This document shows, one piece after another, positions 26,475 to 34,036 of a stretch of DNA of 64,000 nt (the stretch's first letter is position 1; each line of letters begins with the position of its first letter). Source of the DNA: Agrobacterium fabrum str. C58 (GTDB taxonomy: Bacteria; Pseudomonadota; Alphaproteobacteria; Rhizobiales; Rhizobiaceae); contig NC_003063.2 in assembly GCF_000092025.1 (NCBI RefSeq), positions 1,617,501-1,681,500 of the forward strand, given 5' to 3'. A program made the translations under genes and the position numbers. The notes below the pieces were generated by a model. It saw only the letters and a list, made by a program, of their open reading frames with translations, was not told where the DNA came from and did not search any database.

Positions 26475-27517
26475 TGAAGCGACGCGCCGAGCAGCAGCAG
26501 CCCCATGATCAGCACGAAAAGCGCGCCGGCGATCTCGATCGCGTGGCTGATGCCGGCGGCCTTGCGGCTGCCGGGGCCGGCGAAGCGCACGGCAAGCCCC
26601 TTGGCGGAAACGGCCATGATGGCGAGAGCCGATACCGTGATGGCGGTGCCGAGCGACATGGCGAGCACGGAAAGCACACCGCCGAGATAAAGCCCGTTCA
26701 AAAGCGCAAAGCTCATGACGATGATCGCGCCGGAACAGGGCCTGAGGCCGACCGCGATAATGGCCGACCATGCTTCATGCAGGCTGAAATTTTTGCCCTT
26801 CAAGAGCATGGGATCGGGTGCGTGCGACTTTCCGCAGGCGGTGCAGAGATCGCCGGTGCCGTTATGATCATGATCCGCAAAGACCGGCTTGCCCTGGAAC
26901 CGCAGGCCCGTGCCCATGCCGTTGGTTCGGGCCGCCGGGGCCTCGCCCGCGGTGGCGAAGACGGGCACCGGTTCGCGCCGGATGCGAAGCGACCAGAGCT
27001 TTCGCACCAAGAGCCAGGCGCCGAACAGCGCCACCATGGCGAAGCTGGCGATCTCCATCGCCTGCGTCGCCTTGGTCATGGTGATGGAGGTGCCGCGCAG
27101 CACCAGCCAGGCAGCACCCACAAGGCCAATGGCCATCAAACCCTGAATGAGCGCGGAGACGAAGGAAATCAGGATGCCGCGTCTCAGCTGCGTTTCATTG
27201 GCGATCATATAAGAAGAGATAACCGCCTTGCCGTGACCGGGGCCGGCGGCATGGAAAACGCCATAAGCAAAGGAAAGGCCGATCAGCGAACCGAGCGCCC
27301 AGCTATCCTCACGCATCGCCTTCAGCGCGCCGGTCAGCGCCCGGTAGAACATCTGCTGGTGCACGTTGATCCACTGCATCAGCGGCGCAAAGGGCCCGCC
27401 GAGGGAAAAGGATGGCTCCGCCGAACCGATGCCGAGCGGTGACTGCGCATGAGCCGCACCGGCAGCCGCGATGAGGCCGATGGCGATGGCGGCAAGGCTT
27501 GCCCTGCGGCTCAGCAT
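26468..27517 (-). CDS. NicO-family nickel/cobalt exporter (RcnA-like)
   Basis: A 349-residue membrane protein of the NicO/RcnA family that moves Ni2+ or Co2+, probably outward. A signal-like helix is followed by about six membrane segments. Family motifs are FAYGVFHAAGPGHGKAVISS (about residues 82-101) and the later AVGLRPCSGAIIVM. A cytoplasmic loop carries a metal-binding-looking stretch, FADHDHNGTGDLCTACGKSHAPD. The start overlaps the DUF1007 gene by 7 bp, so the two form an operon. The last codons and stop are supplied by a family E repeat. Confidence 0.9.
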   Translation of the reverse strand: MLSRRASLAAIAIGLIAAAGAAHAQSPLGIGSAEPSFSLGGPFAPLMQWINVHQQMFYRALTGALKAMREDSWALGSLIGLSFAYGVFHAAGPGHGKAVISSYMIANETQLRRGILISFVSALIQGLMAIGLVGAAWLVLRGTSITMTKATQAMEIASFAMVALFGAWLLVRKLWSLRIRREPVPVFATAGEAPAARTNGMGTGLRFQGKPVFADHDHNGTGDLCTACGKSHAPDPMLLKGKNFSLHEAWSAIIAVGLRPCSGAIIVMSFALLNGLYLGGVLSVLAMSLGTAITVSALAIMAVSAKGLAVRFAGPGSRKAAGISHAIEIAGALFVLIMGLLLLGASLQF

Positions 27518-28152
27518 GATATCTCCAGCCGGGTGGCGAAGAGTTTTGTCATGTCGGTGCCCGTCGGATCGTTGAAGAAGGCGTCGGTGAGCGAACTCTG
27601 GTTCTGCGAGATTACCTCGTCGGGATCGGGGCGCACGATATGGTGCTTGCAGGCATTCAGATCCTTGCCCTCGGTGGCGATATCGCCGTCCTTGGCAAAA
27701 TCGATCGCCGTATACATGGTCGGATCCCAGGCGCCGAAGCTGAGCTTGCCCTTGATGGATAGAGGTTTAGCCGGCTTCACGGAAAAGAACATCAGGATCT
27801 GCTGATCCTTGTAATCCACATGAATGGCGTCGGGCTTGCCGAATTCCACCGGTTTCCCGTTGGCGGTGATAAAGGTGTAATAGGAATATTCAGCAAGCGA
27901 TTCCTTGACCGTATTGCCGATCTCGGCCAGCTCGTCCTTGTCCAGCTTCAGGTCGCTGTTCTTGTCGTAGTCCATCACCACGCTTGCCGAGAACATCTCG
28001 TCGAAACGCCAGATGTTGCGTACTTCCTGAATGGTGCCGTTCGGCCCCTCGACGATTTCCATGCGGGCTTCCGCAAAGATGTGCGGATGCGCCGAAGCGG
28101 CAATGGGAATGGAGGTCAGGCCAGCCGCAAGGAGCAATAGTCGTCTGTTCAT
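27511..28152 (-). CDS. DUF1007 periplasmic protein, partner of the nickel/cobalt exporter
   Basis: A 213-residue protein with a cleavable signal peptide (MNRRLLLLAAGLTSIPIAASA). The mature N-terminus begins HPHIFAEARMEI, the histidine-bearing hallmark of DUF1007. The EF-hand-like DYDKNSDLKLDKDEL (about residues 66-80) may bind Ca2+ or another ion. DUF1007 genes are regularly found with NicO/RcnA exporters, so a periplasmic metal-binding or chaperone role is likely. It starts the operon and overlaps the exporter by 7 bp. A much longer upstream frame lacks a signal peptide and is rejected. Confidence 0.88.
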   Translation of the reverse strand: MNRRLLLLAAGLTSIPIAASAHPHIFAEARMEIVEGPNGTIQEVRNIWRFDEMFSASVVMDYDKNSDLKLDKDELAEIGNTVKESLAEYSYYTFITANGKPVEFGKPDAIHVDYKDQQILMFFSVKPAKPLSIKGKLSFGAWDPTMYTAIDFAKDGDIATEGKDLNACKHHIVRPDPDEVISQNQSSLTDAFFNDPTGTDMTKLFATRLEISC

Positions 28153-28168
28153 TATCCGGTCTGTCCTG

Positions 28169-28185
28169 CCTTCGAATCTCGAAGG
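28169..28185. promoter_or_regulatory. Inverted repeat just upstream of the DUF1007 start
   Basis: CCTTCGA-ATC-TCGAAGG, perfect 7-bp arms, 17 bp before the DUF1007 ATG. It could be an operator for a metal sensor or an RNA hairpin near the ribosome site. No NikR, RcnR or NiCo-riboswitch consensus was recognised. Confidence 0.45.
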
Positions 28186-28261
28186 TCCGACTCTAGCAGA
28201 AATTGGGACCGAATTTCGACCTGATCCCGCGCCGCTCCCGGGAGACGTCCGGAACGCCAAG

Positions 28262-28289
28262 GGAAGCACACGCGTCATGTGTCGTGCTT
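28262..28289. promoter_or_regulatory. Inverted repeat in the DUF1007/MFS divergent region
   Basis: Arms GAAGCAC (28262-28268) and GTGCTTC (28283-28289) enclose 14 nt. It lies between the two divergent starts and may be an operator for either gene. Confidence 0.4.
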
Positions 28290-28352
28290 CGCAGGGGACG
28301 AAAACACACAACGCCTTCCGCCCGGGCTTGAACAGCACACGCTTTTGATGTG

Positions 28353-29582
28353 ATGGTGGCTCCCAATCCACTTCCCGCTGCCAGTCTCCAGTCGATTCCC
28401 ATGTTACAGAAAAGCACGTCGCCGGGCGCTTTTGATCGTCAGGCCTATCTGATCGCGCTGCTGGTTTTCATCGCCGGCAGCACCAATGCGGCTGTCGTGC
28501 CGTTTATCGGGTTTTATATCATTCAGGTGCTCGGTCACCCGCCGGCCACGCTTGGTCTCTACAGCGTGACGGCGATGGTGGCGTCGATCATCGCCAGCCG
28601 TTTCTATGGCGAGCGCGTGGATGCCGGCGTGCGGGTGCGGCCATTGCTGCTGCTCTCTGTGTTCGGTGCATTTGTCGCAGCGGCGGCAGCCACCTCCGGG
28701 CACCTGGCATTGCTGGTGGCGGTGACGGCAACGGGCATGGGGCTTTCCAATGCCGCCAGTACCCTGATTTTCAGTTATGGTCGCTACTATGGCCGGGTAA
28801 ATGCACTGGATGCGCCTTCATATAACGCCGTCCTGCGCACAATGGTGTCGCTGGCATGGATGCTGCTTCCGGCCGCGGCCTACCTGATCCTCGATTTTGC
28901 CGGGGCGAAAGCGGTTTTTATAAATGCCATGATGATGGCAGCCATCTGGGCCGGGCTGGCGCTCGCCATCGTGCCGCGCGGCCAGACCTGTCCGATGGAA
29001 CGGCGGGCAGACGGTGATGCCGATACGCGGCGCAACCTGCCGCTGTTGATGGCGGCGGCGGCCAGCTTCTGCATGTCTTTCGCCCACGCGCTCTGCGCCT
29101 CGGCCCTGCCTGTGTTTCTGGTGCGCGAAGTGGGCCTGCCGGACTACGTGCCGGGCCTGTCGCTCAGCGTCAAATGTGCCATGGAGGTTCTGCTGATCCT
29201 GCTTGCGCCGAGGATCATGCGCCGGGTCAGCGCCCGGATCCTGCTTGGCGTCTCTGCGGTGATGGCGATCATCGCTTTCAACATCATCGCTTCGGTTCAG
29301 ACTTTGCCGGCCATGCTTTTCGGTGCGGCAATGGAAGGCGCCTATTACGGGTTGTGCGCCGGCACCTGCCTGACCTTCGTGCAGGGCTTTGCGCGCGGCC
29401 GCACGGCGCGGGCAACCGCGCTCTACATGAACTCCATCTTCCTTGCCGGCCTGTTTGCGGTGCCATTGATGGGGTTTGTGTCGCAATATGCGAGCTTCGG
29501 CACGTCGATCCGGCTGGCTTCGGTTGGTGCGGGTGCGGCGCTGTTGCTGCTGTTTCTGACGCGACGGCAGGTGAGTGAATAG
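28353..29582 (+). CDS. MFS exporter, sugar-efflux (SetA/SotA)-like
   Basis: A 409-residue inner-membrane carrier with about 12 hydrophobic segments. The layout and stretches such as GFYIIQVLGHPPATLGLYS, SRFYGERVDAGVRVRP and the mid-protein SYNAVLRTMVSLAWMLLPAA resemble the Set/Sot sugar-efflux branch of the major facilitator superfamily. The substrate is not certain. No strong ribosome site is seen at 28353 or at the internal ATG 28401 (MLQKSTS), so the start is uncertain. It is divergent from the nickel/cobalt operon and stands alone. Confidence 0.8.
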   Translation: MVAPNPLPAASLQSIPMLQKSTSPGAFDRQAYLIALLVFIAGSTNAAVVPFIGFYIIQVLGHPPATLGLYSVTAMVASIIASRFYGERVDAGVRVRPLLLLSVFGAFVAAAAATSGHLALLVAVTATGMGLSNAASTLIFSYGRYYGRVNALDAPSYNAVLRTMVSLAWMLLPAAAYLILDFAGAKAVFINAMMMAAIWAGLALAIVPRGQTCPMERRADGDADTRRNLPLLMAAAASFCMSFAHALCASALPVFLVREVGLPDYVPGLSLSVKCAMEVLLILLAPRIMRRVSARILLGVSAVMAIIAFNIIASVQTLPAMLFGAAMEGAYYGLCAGTCLTFVQGFARGRTARATALYMNSIFLAGLFAVPLMGFVSQYASFGTSIRLASVGAGAALLLLFLTRRQVSE

Positions 29583-29625
29583 GGTTTTGCTGAGGATTGA
29601 CTGTGGCCGTGGCATCGCGGACACC

Positions 29626-29743
29626 CGTCATTCCTGTGCTAGTCACGGGCATCCAGCAGACGCGCGTCTGCGCGACGGGAAAAGTTCTTGCAGCCCAAGG
29701 ACTTAGGCTGGCTGGATCCCTGTGACAAGCACAGGGATGAGGG
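29626..29743. repeat. Intergenic palindromic repeat, family D variant
   Basis: Arms CGTCATTCCTGTGCTAGTCA and CTGTGACAAGCACAGGGATG flank an inner CAGCAGACGCGCGTCTGCGC and a CAGCC...GGCTGGCTGG pair. It lies between the convergent MFS and WD40 genes. Confidence 0.85.
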
Positions 29744-29794
29744 AAGAGAGCACGTCGCGGAATGGAATCAGCCCGCTGCGCGGCCAACCACACT

Positions 29795-30787
29795 TTAAGC
29801 CGAAATATCGATGATCCCGCAATCGCCCGCTTCCGAGGCGAAGGCGAGCAGATTGCCGGTGGCGCTCCAGTCCATGCTGGTAATGGCGCCCTTGCCGGGG
29901 CGGCGCAGCAGGGCTTCCTTGCCGTCCGCGAGCCGCACGCCAAGGATCATGCCGTCGATGAAGCCGATTGCGAGCACGTCTTCCACCGGGTGGAAGGCGA
30001 CATTGGTGGCCATGATGTTGGCGCGGCTGCCGAGTTCTTCCGGGGCCTTGCCCATCGGGCCATCCTTACCGGAGAACGGCCAGACGATGGCAGCCGGCGC
30101 GCCCGATGAGGCGAGCCACTTGCCCTTCACCGACCATGAGATGGACTTCACCTTGGCGGGATAACCCGTCATGCGCATATGGCGGGCTTCCATGCCGCCC
30201 TTGGTGGCTTCCATCTTCCAGCCATGCAGGGCGTTTTCCTGCATGGTGGTGACGAGGAACTTGCCGTCGGGCGAGAAGGTGACGCCGGTATGGGCGCCCT
30301 TCCATTCCAGATCGACGGGATCGCCTGCTGTCGCCACCCAATGCAGCGTCACGCCGTTATAACGGGCAACGGCAATGCGCAGGCCCTTCGGCGCAAAGGC
30401 GATCGCCTCAACCGTACGCTCTTCCTTGAATTCCTTGACCGTGCAGTCCGACAGCCGCACGAAGCTGGACTTGCCGACACCATAAGCGACCGCCTTCTGC
30501 GGCCCGCCGGCAACGACGCCCACCCATTTACGCGGCACATTGGCGATCTCGCTGATGCTGCCATCATGGCCGATGCGCAGCACCCGCCCGTCTTCGCCGC
30601 CGGAAAGCAGCGTGGCGCTATAGGGATCACGGATGCAGGTCAGAAGCCCGTCATGCGCCTCCGTCACCTTTTCGCCGCCATCCAGCCGGTGAATGGTGCC
30701 GGCGGCGGTGGCAAACAGCGGAATGTCACCGAGAAAATGGGTCGAGACCACGTGGCCTTCGATATCAAGCGGGGCAACAGTCGGCAT
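29795..30787 (-). CDS. WD40-repeat protein downstream of the COG0523 GTPase
   Basis: A 330-residue cytoplasmic beta-propeller. Several WD40-like blades are visible, for example DGLLTCIRDPYSATLLSGGEDGRVLRI, VEAIAFAPKGLRIAVARYNGVTLHW, HTGVTFSPDGKFLVTTMQENALHGW, VKSISWSVKGKWLASSGAPAAIVW and ITSMDWSATGNLLAFASEAGDCGI, consistent with seven blades. There is no signal peptide. It lies downstream of, and in the same direction as, the His-rich GTPase, 484 bp apart with a long palindrome between. Such pairs suggest a scaffold in metal homeostasis, but the function is not established. Confidence 0.85.
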   Translation of the reverse strand: MPTVAPLDIEGHVVSTHFLGDIPLFATAAGTIHRLDGGEKVTEAHDGLLTCIRDPYSATLLSGGEDGRVLRIGHDGSISEIANVPRKWVGVVAGGPQKAVAYGVGKSSFVRLSDCTVKEFKEERTVEAIAFAPKGLRIAVARYNGVTLHWVATAGDPVDLEWKGAHTGVTFSPDGKFLVTTMQENALHGWKMEATKGGMEARHMRMTGYPAKVKSISWSVKGKWLASSGAPAAIVWPFSGKDGPMGKAPEELGSRANIMATNVAFHPVEDVLAIGFIDGMILGVRLADGKEALLRRPGKGAITSMDWSATGNLLAFASEAGDCGIIDISA

Positions 30788-30852
30788 GGGGCATCAGTCT
30801 TTCATATCTGTTTCGAAATTGGCGGGAGCGTCGTTCCCGCTGGCTGGCATGG

Positions 30853-30894
30853 TTCTAGAGCATTTCCGGCAAAAGCGGAACCGCTTTTACGGTT
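30853..30894. repeat. Short palindromic repeat, family E
   Basis: TCTAGAGCATTTCCGGCAAA followed by AGCGGAACCGCTTTTACGG; the hairpin AAAAGCGG-AA-CCGCTTTT is perfect. Related to 26434-26474 and typical of motifs scattered between rhizobial genes. Confidence 0.8.
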
Positions 30895-30944
30895 GCACGA
30901 TTCGTGAAATCAAGGAGATAGAGCGCTCTGCGGTCGAGGAACCA

Positions 30945-31194
30945 CCCTACACGACAGTTAAAAATCATCGACGCTCCAGCGCTCCGGGCTTACCCCCCTC
31001 TGTCCTGCCGGACATCTCCCCCTCAAGGGGGGAGATCGTTCCGTGGCGAGGTTTCGCAACTCTCGACGGTCGAGAATGAGGTGACAAGAGATCGTCTTGC
31101 CGATCTCCCTCCTTGAGGGGGAGATGTCCGGCAGGACAGAGGGGGGTGAACCCGGAGCGCCGGAGTGTCGCTGATTTTCAACTGTCGTGTAGGG
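30945..31194. repeat. Very long palindrome, family A with extended arms
   Basis: Two 94-nt arms (30945-31038 and 31101-31194) agree at about 87 positions and surround a 62-nt centre. The inner 38 nt are the family A core. The outer 56 nt (starting CCCTACACGACAGTT) are not found in the other copies, yet are also mirrored. It lies in the gap between the COG0523 GTPase and WD40 genes. Confidence 0.97.
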
Positions 31195-31271
31195 TGTCGA
31201 AGAGCGCGCGTCAGGCAGATGACGGACGCAGCCGCACCCCGGCTCGAGGCCGGGGTAACGGGGCCAGACGA

Positions 31272-32399
31272 TCAGGCCGTCGCGAGGCAGGCTTTGAAGC
31301 TGTTTTCCAGCTTCTCGCGATCCAGTTCGCGGCCGATGAAGACGAGGCGGCTTTCGCGCTTTTCGTCTTCCTTCCACGGGCGCTGGTGGTCGCCCTCGAT
31401 GATCATGTGCACGCCCTGCACCACGTAACGTTCCGCATCGCCCTTGAAGGCGATGATGCCCTTGAGGCGCAGGATGTTCGGGCCATCGGTCTGGGTGACC
31501 TTCTGGATCCACGGGAAGAACCGCTCGGGGTTCATTTCGCCGCCGCGCAGCGAAACCGACTGCACTGTCACATCATGGATCGGCGAGACCGCGCCGTGGT
31601 GGTGATCGTGGCCATGGTCGTGCGCATGGTCATGATGCCCGTGGTCATGGTCGTGATGATGGTGGTCATGGCCGTGATCGTGCCCATGATCATGATGGTG
31701 ATGATCGCAATCGGGGCCGCAGGCATGATCCTCGTGGCCGTGCTCGAGGAAATGCGGATCGTTTTCGAGTGCACGTTCCAGGTTGAAGGCGCCCTGATCG
31801 AGAACCCGGGCGAGATCGACGCCGGAACGGGTGGTCTTGTAGATGCGGGCGGAAGGATTGATGGCACGCACGATATCTTCGATGCGGGCGACTTCTTCCG
31901 GCGTCACGAGGTCGGTCTTGTTGACGACGACGACATCGGCAAAGGCGATCTGGTCTTCAGCCTCGCGGCTGTCCTTCAGGCGCAGCGGCAGGTGCTTGGC
32001 GTCAACGAGGGCAACGACGGCATCAAGCTCGGTCTTGGCGCGCACGTCGTCATCCATGAAGAAGGTCTGGGCGACGGGCACCGGATCGGCAAGGCCTGTC
32101 GTCTCGACGATGATGCCGTCGAAACGGCCGGGACGGCGCATCAGGCCTTCCACGACGCGGATGAGGTCGCCGCGCACCGTGCAGCACACGCAGCCATTGT
32201 TCATTTCGTAGATTTCCTCGTCGGATTCGACGATCAGATCGTTGTCGATGCCGATCTCGCCGAATTCATTGACGATGACAGCGTATTTCTTGCCGTGGTT
32301 CTCGGAGAGAATGCGGTTGAGAAGCGTCGTCTTGCCGGCGCCGAGATATCCCGTCAGGACGGTGACTGGAATGGGCTTGGCTGGTGCTGTTTCGGTCAT
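31272..32399 (-). CDS. COG0523 (CobW/YciC-type) metallochaperone GTPase with His-rich loop
   Basis: A 375-residue G3E-family GTPase that probably delivers zinc or another metal to client proteins. Walker A is [11 protein letters not shown], the metal motif is GCVCCTV (CxCC), and switch and base-recognition motifs are ETTGLADP and VVNKTDLV. Between the GTPase and the C-terminal CobW_C domain (about 290-370) lies a histidine/aspartate-rich stretch with 26 His in about 50 residues (about 222-271), a strong Zn/Ni/Co-binding region. A Zur-like box lies 124 bp upstream of the start, inside the end of the creatininase gene, which suggests induction by zinc shortage. Confidence 0.92.
   Translation of the reverse strand: MTETAPAKPIPVTVLTGYLGAGKTTLLNRILSENHGKKYAVIVNEFGEIGIDNDLIVESDEEIYEMNNGCVCCTVRGDLIRVVEGLMRRPGRFDGIIVETTGLADPVPVAQTFFMDDDVRAKTELDAVVALVDAKHLPLRLKDSREAEDQIAFADVVVVNKTDLVTPEEVARIEDIVRAINPSARIYKTTRSGVDLARVLDQGAFNLERALENDPHFLEHGHEDHACGPDCDHHHHDHGHDHGHDHHHHDHDHGHHDHAHDHGHDHHHGAVSPIHDVTVQSVSLRGGEMNPERFFPWIQKVTQTDGPNILRLKGIIAFKGDAERYVVQGVHMIIEGDHQRPWKEDEKRESRLVFIGRELDREKLENSFKACLATA
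31595..31716. repeat. Low-complexity DNA encoding the His/Asp-rich loop
   Basis: Repeated GTGGTCATGG / CATGGTCGTG-like units, all from His and Asp codons of the GTPase. Such tracts can change length by slippage, so the number of metal-binding histidines may vary among strains. Confidence 0.8.
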
Positions 32400-32514
32400 G
32401 GAAACCTCGTGTGGAGCAAGGCCTGTCGCGGCCTTAAGGAATAAGTGTCGTCGTCCATATAGGCGCGATATCAGGGCAGTTCAAAGGGATTCTGGCCGGT
32501 TTCGGTTGAGTTTT

Positions 32515-33315
32515 TCAAATTTTGTTATGAAATAACGTTATGTCAAAAGCGTGGACATCTTCAAGCAGTTCGAGAAGGCCGTTGACCGCGTGGGAAATCA
32601 GCCTTTCGCCCTTTCCGGCTGAGGCGGCGGCGGCGTTTCCGGCAACGCCATCCGGGTTTAAATCGCTCATCAGCCAGCCGAATGCGTGCGGGCCATAGGC
32701 GCGCAGATGGCTGAAACGCTGTGAAAAATCGCTCTGGCGCGAGGGGAAATTGGCGGCCTTTTCCATCACCACCCGTTCGGGATGAAGCGCCAGCATGACG
32801 GATGTTTCGATATCGCCGCCATGGATATCGACTGCCTTGTCCTGCGGTTTCACGATATCGGCCGGCACCCCGAAACGGGTCCAGCTGGTGGCGACCGCCA
32901 GCATGCCGAAACGGGCGCGGGCTTCAGTGGCGACGATGGTCATCAGCGGTGAATTGCCGCCATGGGCATTCAGCATCACGAATTTGCGCACGCCTTTTTC
33001 ATATTCCGCCTCCGCGATGCCGAGCCAGCGCTCGATGGCCTCGTCGTAACACAGGGTCTTCGTGCCCGGCACATCCATGTGCTCGATGGAATAACCGACC
33101 GGCTCCACCGGCAGGAAGGAGACCGGCAGATGGGCCGGCAAAACCGCGGCGAGGCGGGAGACGATGCCCGCCGCAATCAGCGTATCGGTCTCGAAGGGCA
33201 GGTGGGGGCCGTGCTGTTCGTGCGCGCCGAGCGGCAGAACAGAAATTGCGCCCGTTGCGCGAAGATGAGGGTCTGTTACGTTTTCGTCGTGATAATGCGT
33301 GTATGAGTTTGGCAT
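32515..33315 (-). CDS. Creatininase-family amidohydrolase
   Basis: A 266-residue cytoplasmic metal-dependent hydrolase of the creatininase fold, which includes creatinine amidohydrolase, MftE-like peptidases and FAPy deformylases. Metal-ligand motifs are intact: LPLGAHEQHGPHLPFETDT (Glu, His, Asp), LNAHGGN (His), DIHGGDIETSVML (Glu). The exact substrate is unknown. I place the start at 33315 (MPNSYTHYHDENVTD); the open frame continues upstream through the divergent MarR gene. The divergent MarR gene starts 80 bp away and is a candidate regulator. Its last codons contain a Zur-like box that probably serves the next gene. Confidence 0.88.
   Translation of the reverse strand: MPNSYTHYHDENVTDPHLRATGAISVLPLGAHEQHGPHLPFETDTLIAAGIVSRLAAVLPAHLPVSFLPVEPVGYSIEHMDVPGTKTLCYDEAIERWLGIAEAEYEKGVRKFVMLNAHGGNSPLMTIVATEARARFGMLAVATSWTRFGVPADIVKPQDKAVDIHGGDIETSVMLALHPERVVMEKAANFPSRQSDFSQRFSHLRAYGPHAFGWLMSDLNPDGVAGNAAAASAGKGERLISHAVNGLLELLEDVHAFDITLFHNKI
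32523..32537. promoter_or_regulatory. Zur-like box upstream of the COG0523 GTPase
   Basis: TGTTATGAAATAACG: half-sites TGTTAT and ATAACG separated by three bases, the geometry of the enterobacterial Zur core TGTTATAnTATAACA, with one mismatch at the outer edge. It overlaps the final codons of the creatininase gene. Confidence 0.55.
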
Positions 33316-33394
33316 CTGGCAGTCCGCGCGTGCATTCGGTAAGGATTTCCAGCAACATATATCGGTTCCGCCACAGGGTAAAAGGCACTCGCAT

Positions 33395-33904
33395 ATGAGC
33401 AAGGATAAAACTGGGAACAGGGACAAGGGCGCCAAGAAGGACAAGGGCAGCAAGAAGGTAAAGGACGCCAAAAAAAGGGATGAGAATTTCAACCCGGAGG
33501 AACTGGCGCAATCCATCACCCAGGCCGCCCGCTCCATGCGCACGGCGCTGAGCCATAGTCTTTCGGAAAGCGGGCTTTATGCGGGCCAGGACGGCGTTAT
33601 TCTGGCGCTGGCGCAGGAAGGCAGCCTGACACCCGGGCAGATCGCCCAGAAACTCGGCGTCAAGGCGCCAACCATGACGCGCACCATCGGCCGCATGGAA
33701 GCCCAGGGTTTCGTGGAACGCAGCGGTGACGATGAGGACGGCCGTGTGACACTGGTGAAGCTGACGGAAGCGGGCCTGAAGAGTGTCGACCACATCAACA
33801 CATCAATAGCCGATTGCGGGGCAAGGGCCATAGAGGGGCTTTCGGCCAAGGATATTCGCAACGTTGTTAAACTTCTCAAGGCAATCGACGCCAATCTTCA
33901 ATAA
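33395..33904 (+). CDS. MarR-family regulator with lysine-rich N-terminal tail
   Basis: A 169-residue regulator. The winged helix-turn-helix covers about residues 60-140: LTPGQIAQKLGVKAPTMTRTIGRMEAQGFVER, then the wing SGDDEDGRVTLVKLTEAG. The first 35 residues are very basic and probably disordered (MSKDKTGNRDKGAKKDKGSK...), which is unusual for MarR and may add non-specific DNA contacts. It is divergent from the creatininase gene with 79 bp between starts, the common layout for a regulator and its target. The open frame extends upstream to 33299 but that part overlaps the creatininase start. Confidence 0.88.
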   Translation: MSKDKTGNRDKGAKKDKGSKKVKDAKKRDENFNPEELAQSITQAARSMRTALSHSLSESGLYAGQDGVILALAQEGSLTPGQIAQKLGVKAPTMTRTIGRMEAQGFVERSGDDEDGRVTLVKLTEAGLKSVDHINTSIADCGARAIEGLSAKDIRNVVKLLKAIDANLQ

Positions 33905-33968
33905 TTTGTTGAAATTTTTAAACGCGCCCTCTGTTTTTATGGGCATTCTTAAACAGGTTGCGGATTTT

Positions 33969-33996
33969 GTTTAAATTGTTTAATTGCGATTTAAAC
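33969..33996. promoter_or_regulatory. AT-rich inverted repeat upstream of the second LacI gene
   Basis: GTTTAAAT (33969-33976) and ATTTAAAC (33989-33996), perfect 8-bp arms with a 12-nt spacer, 41 bp before the LacI start. Further TTTAAAC-like words lie at 33917-33924 and 33950-33956. Candidate autoregulatory site. Confidence 0.5.
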
Positions 33997-34036
33997 AGGG
34001 ACGTCCGTCGCTGACATGCGTTTGGGGAGGAATGCC

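Noticed and set aside
28153..28352. NiCo riboswitch or RcnR/NikR operator before the DUF1007/nickel exporter operon
   Set aside because: Two inverted repeats are present, but neither matches the known consensus elements; they are listed only as unassigned palindromes.
31113..32444. A 443-codon plus-strand frame with long Val/Met runs
   Set aside because: It is the complement of the His-rich GTPase gene; GTG and ATG runs are the reverse of His codons CAC and CAT.
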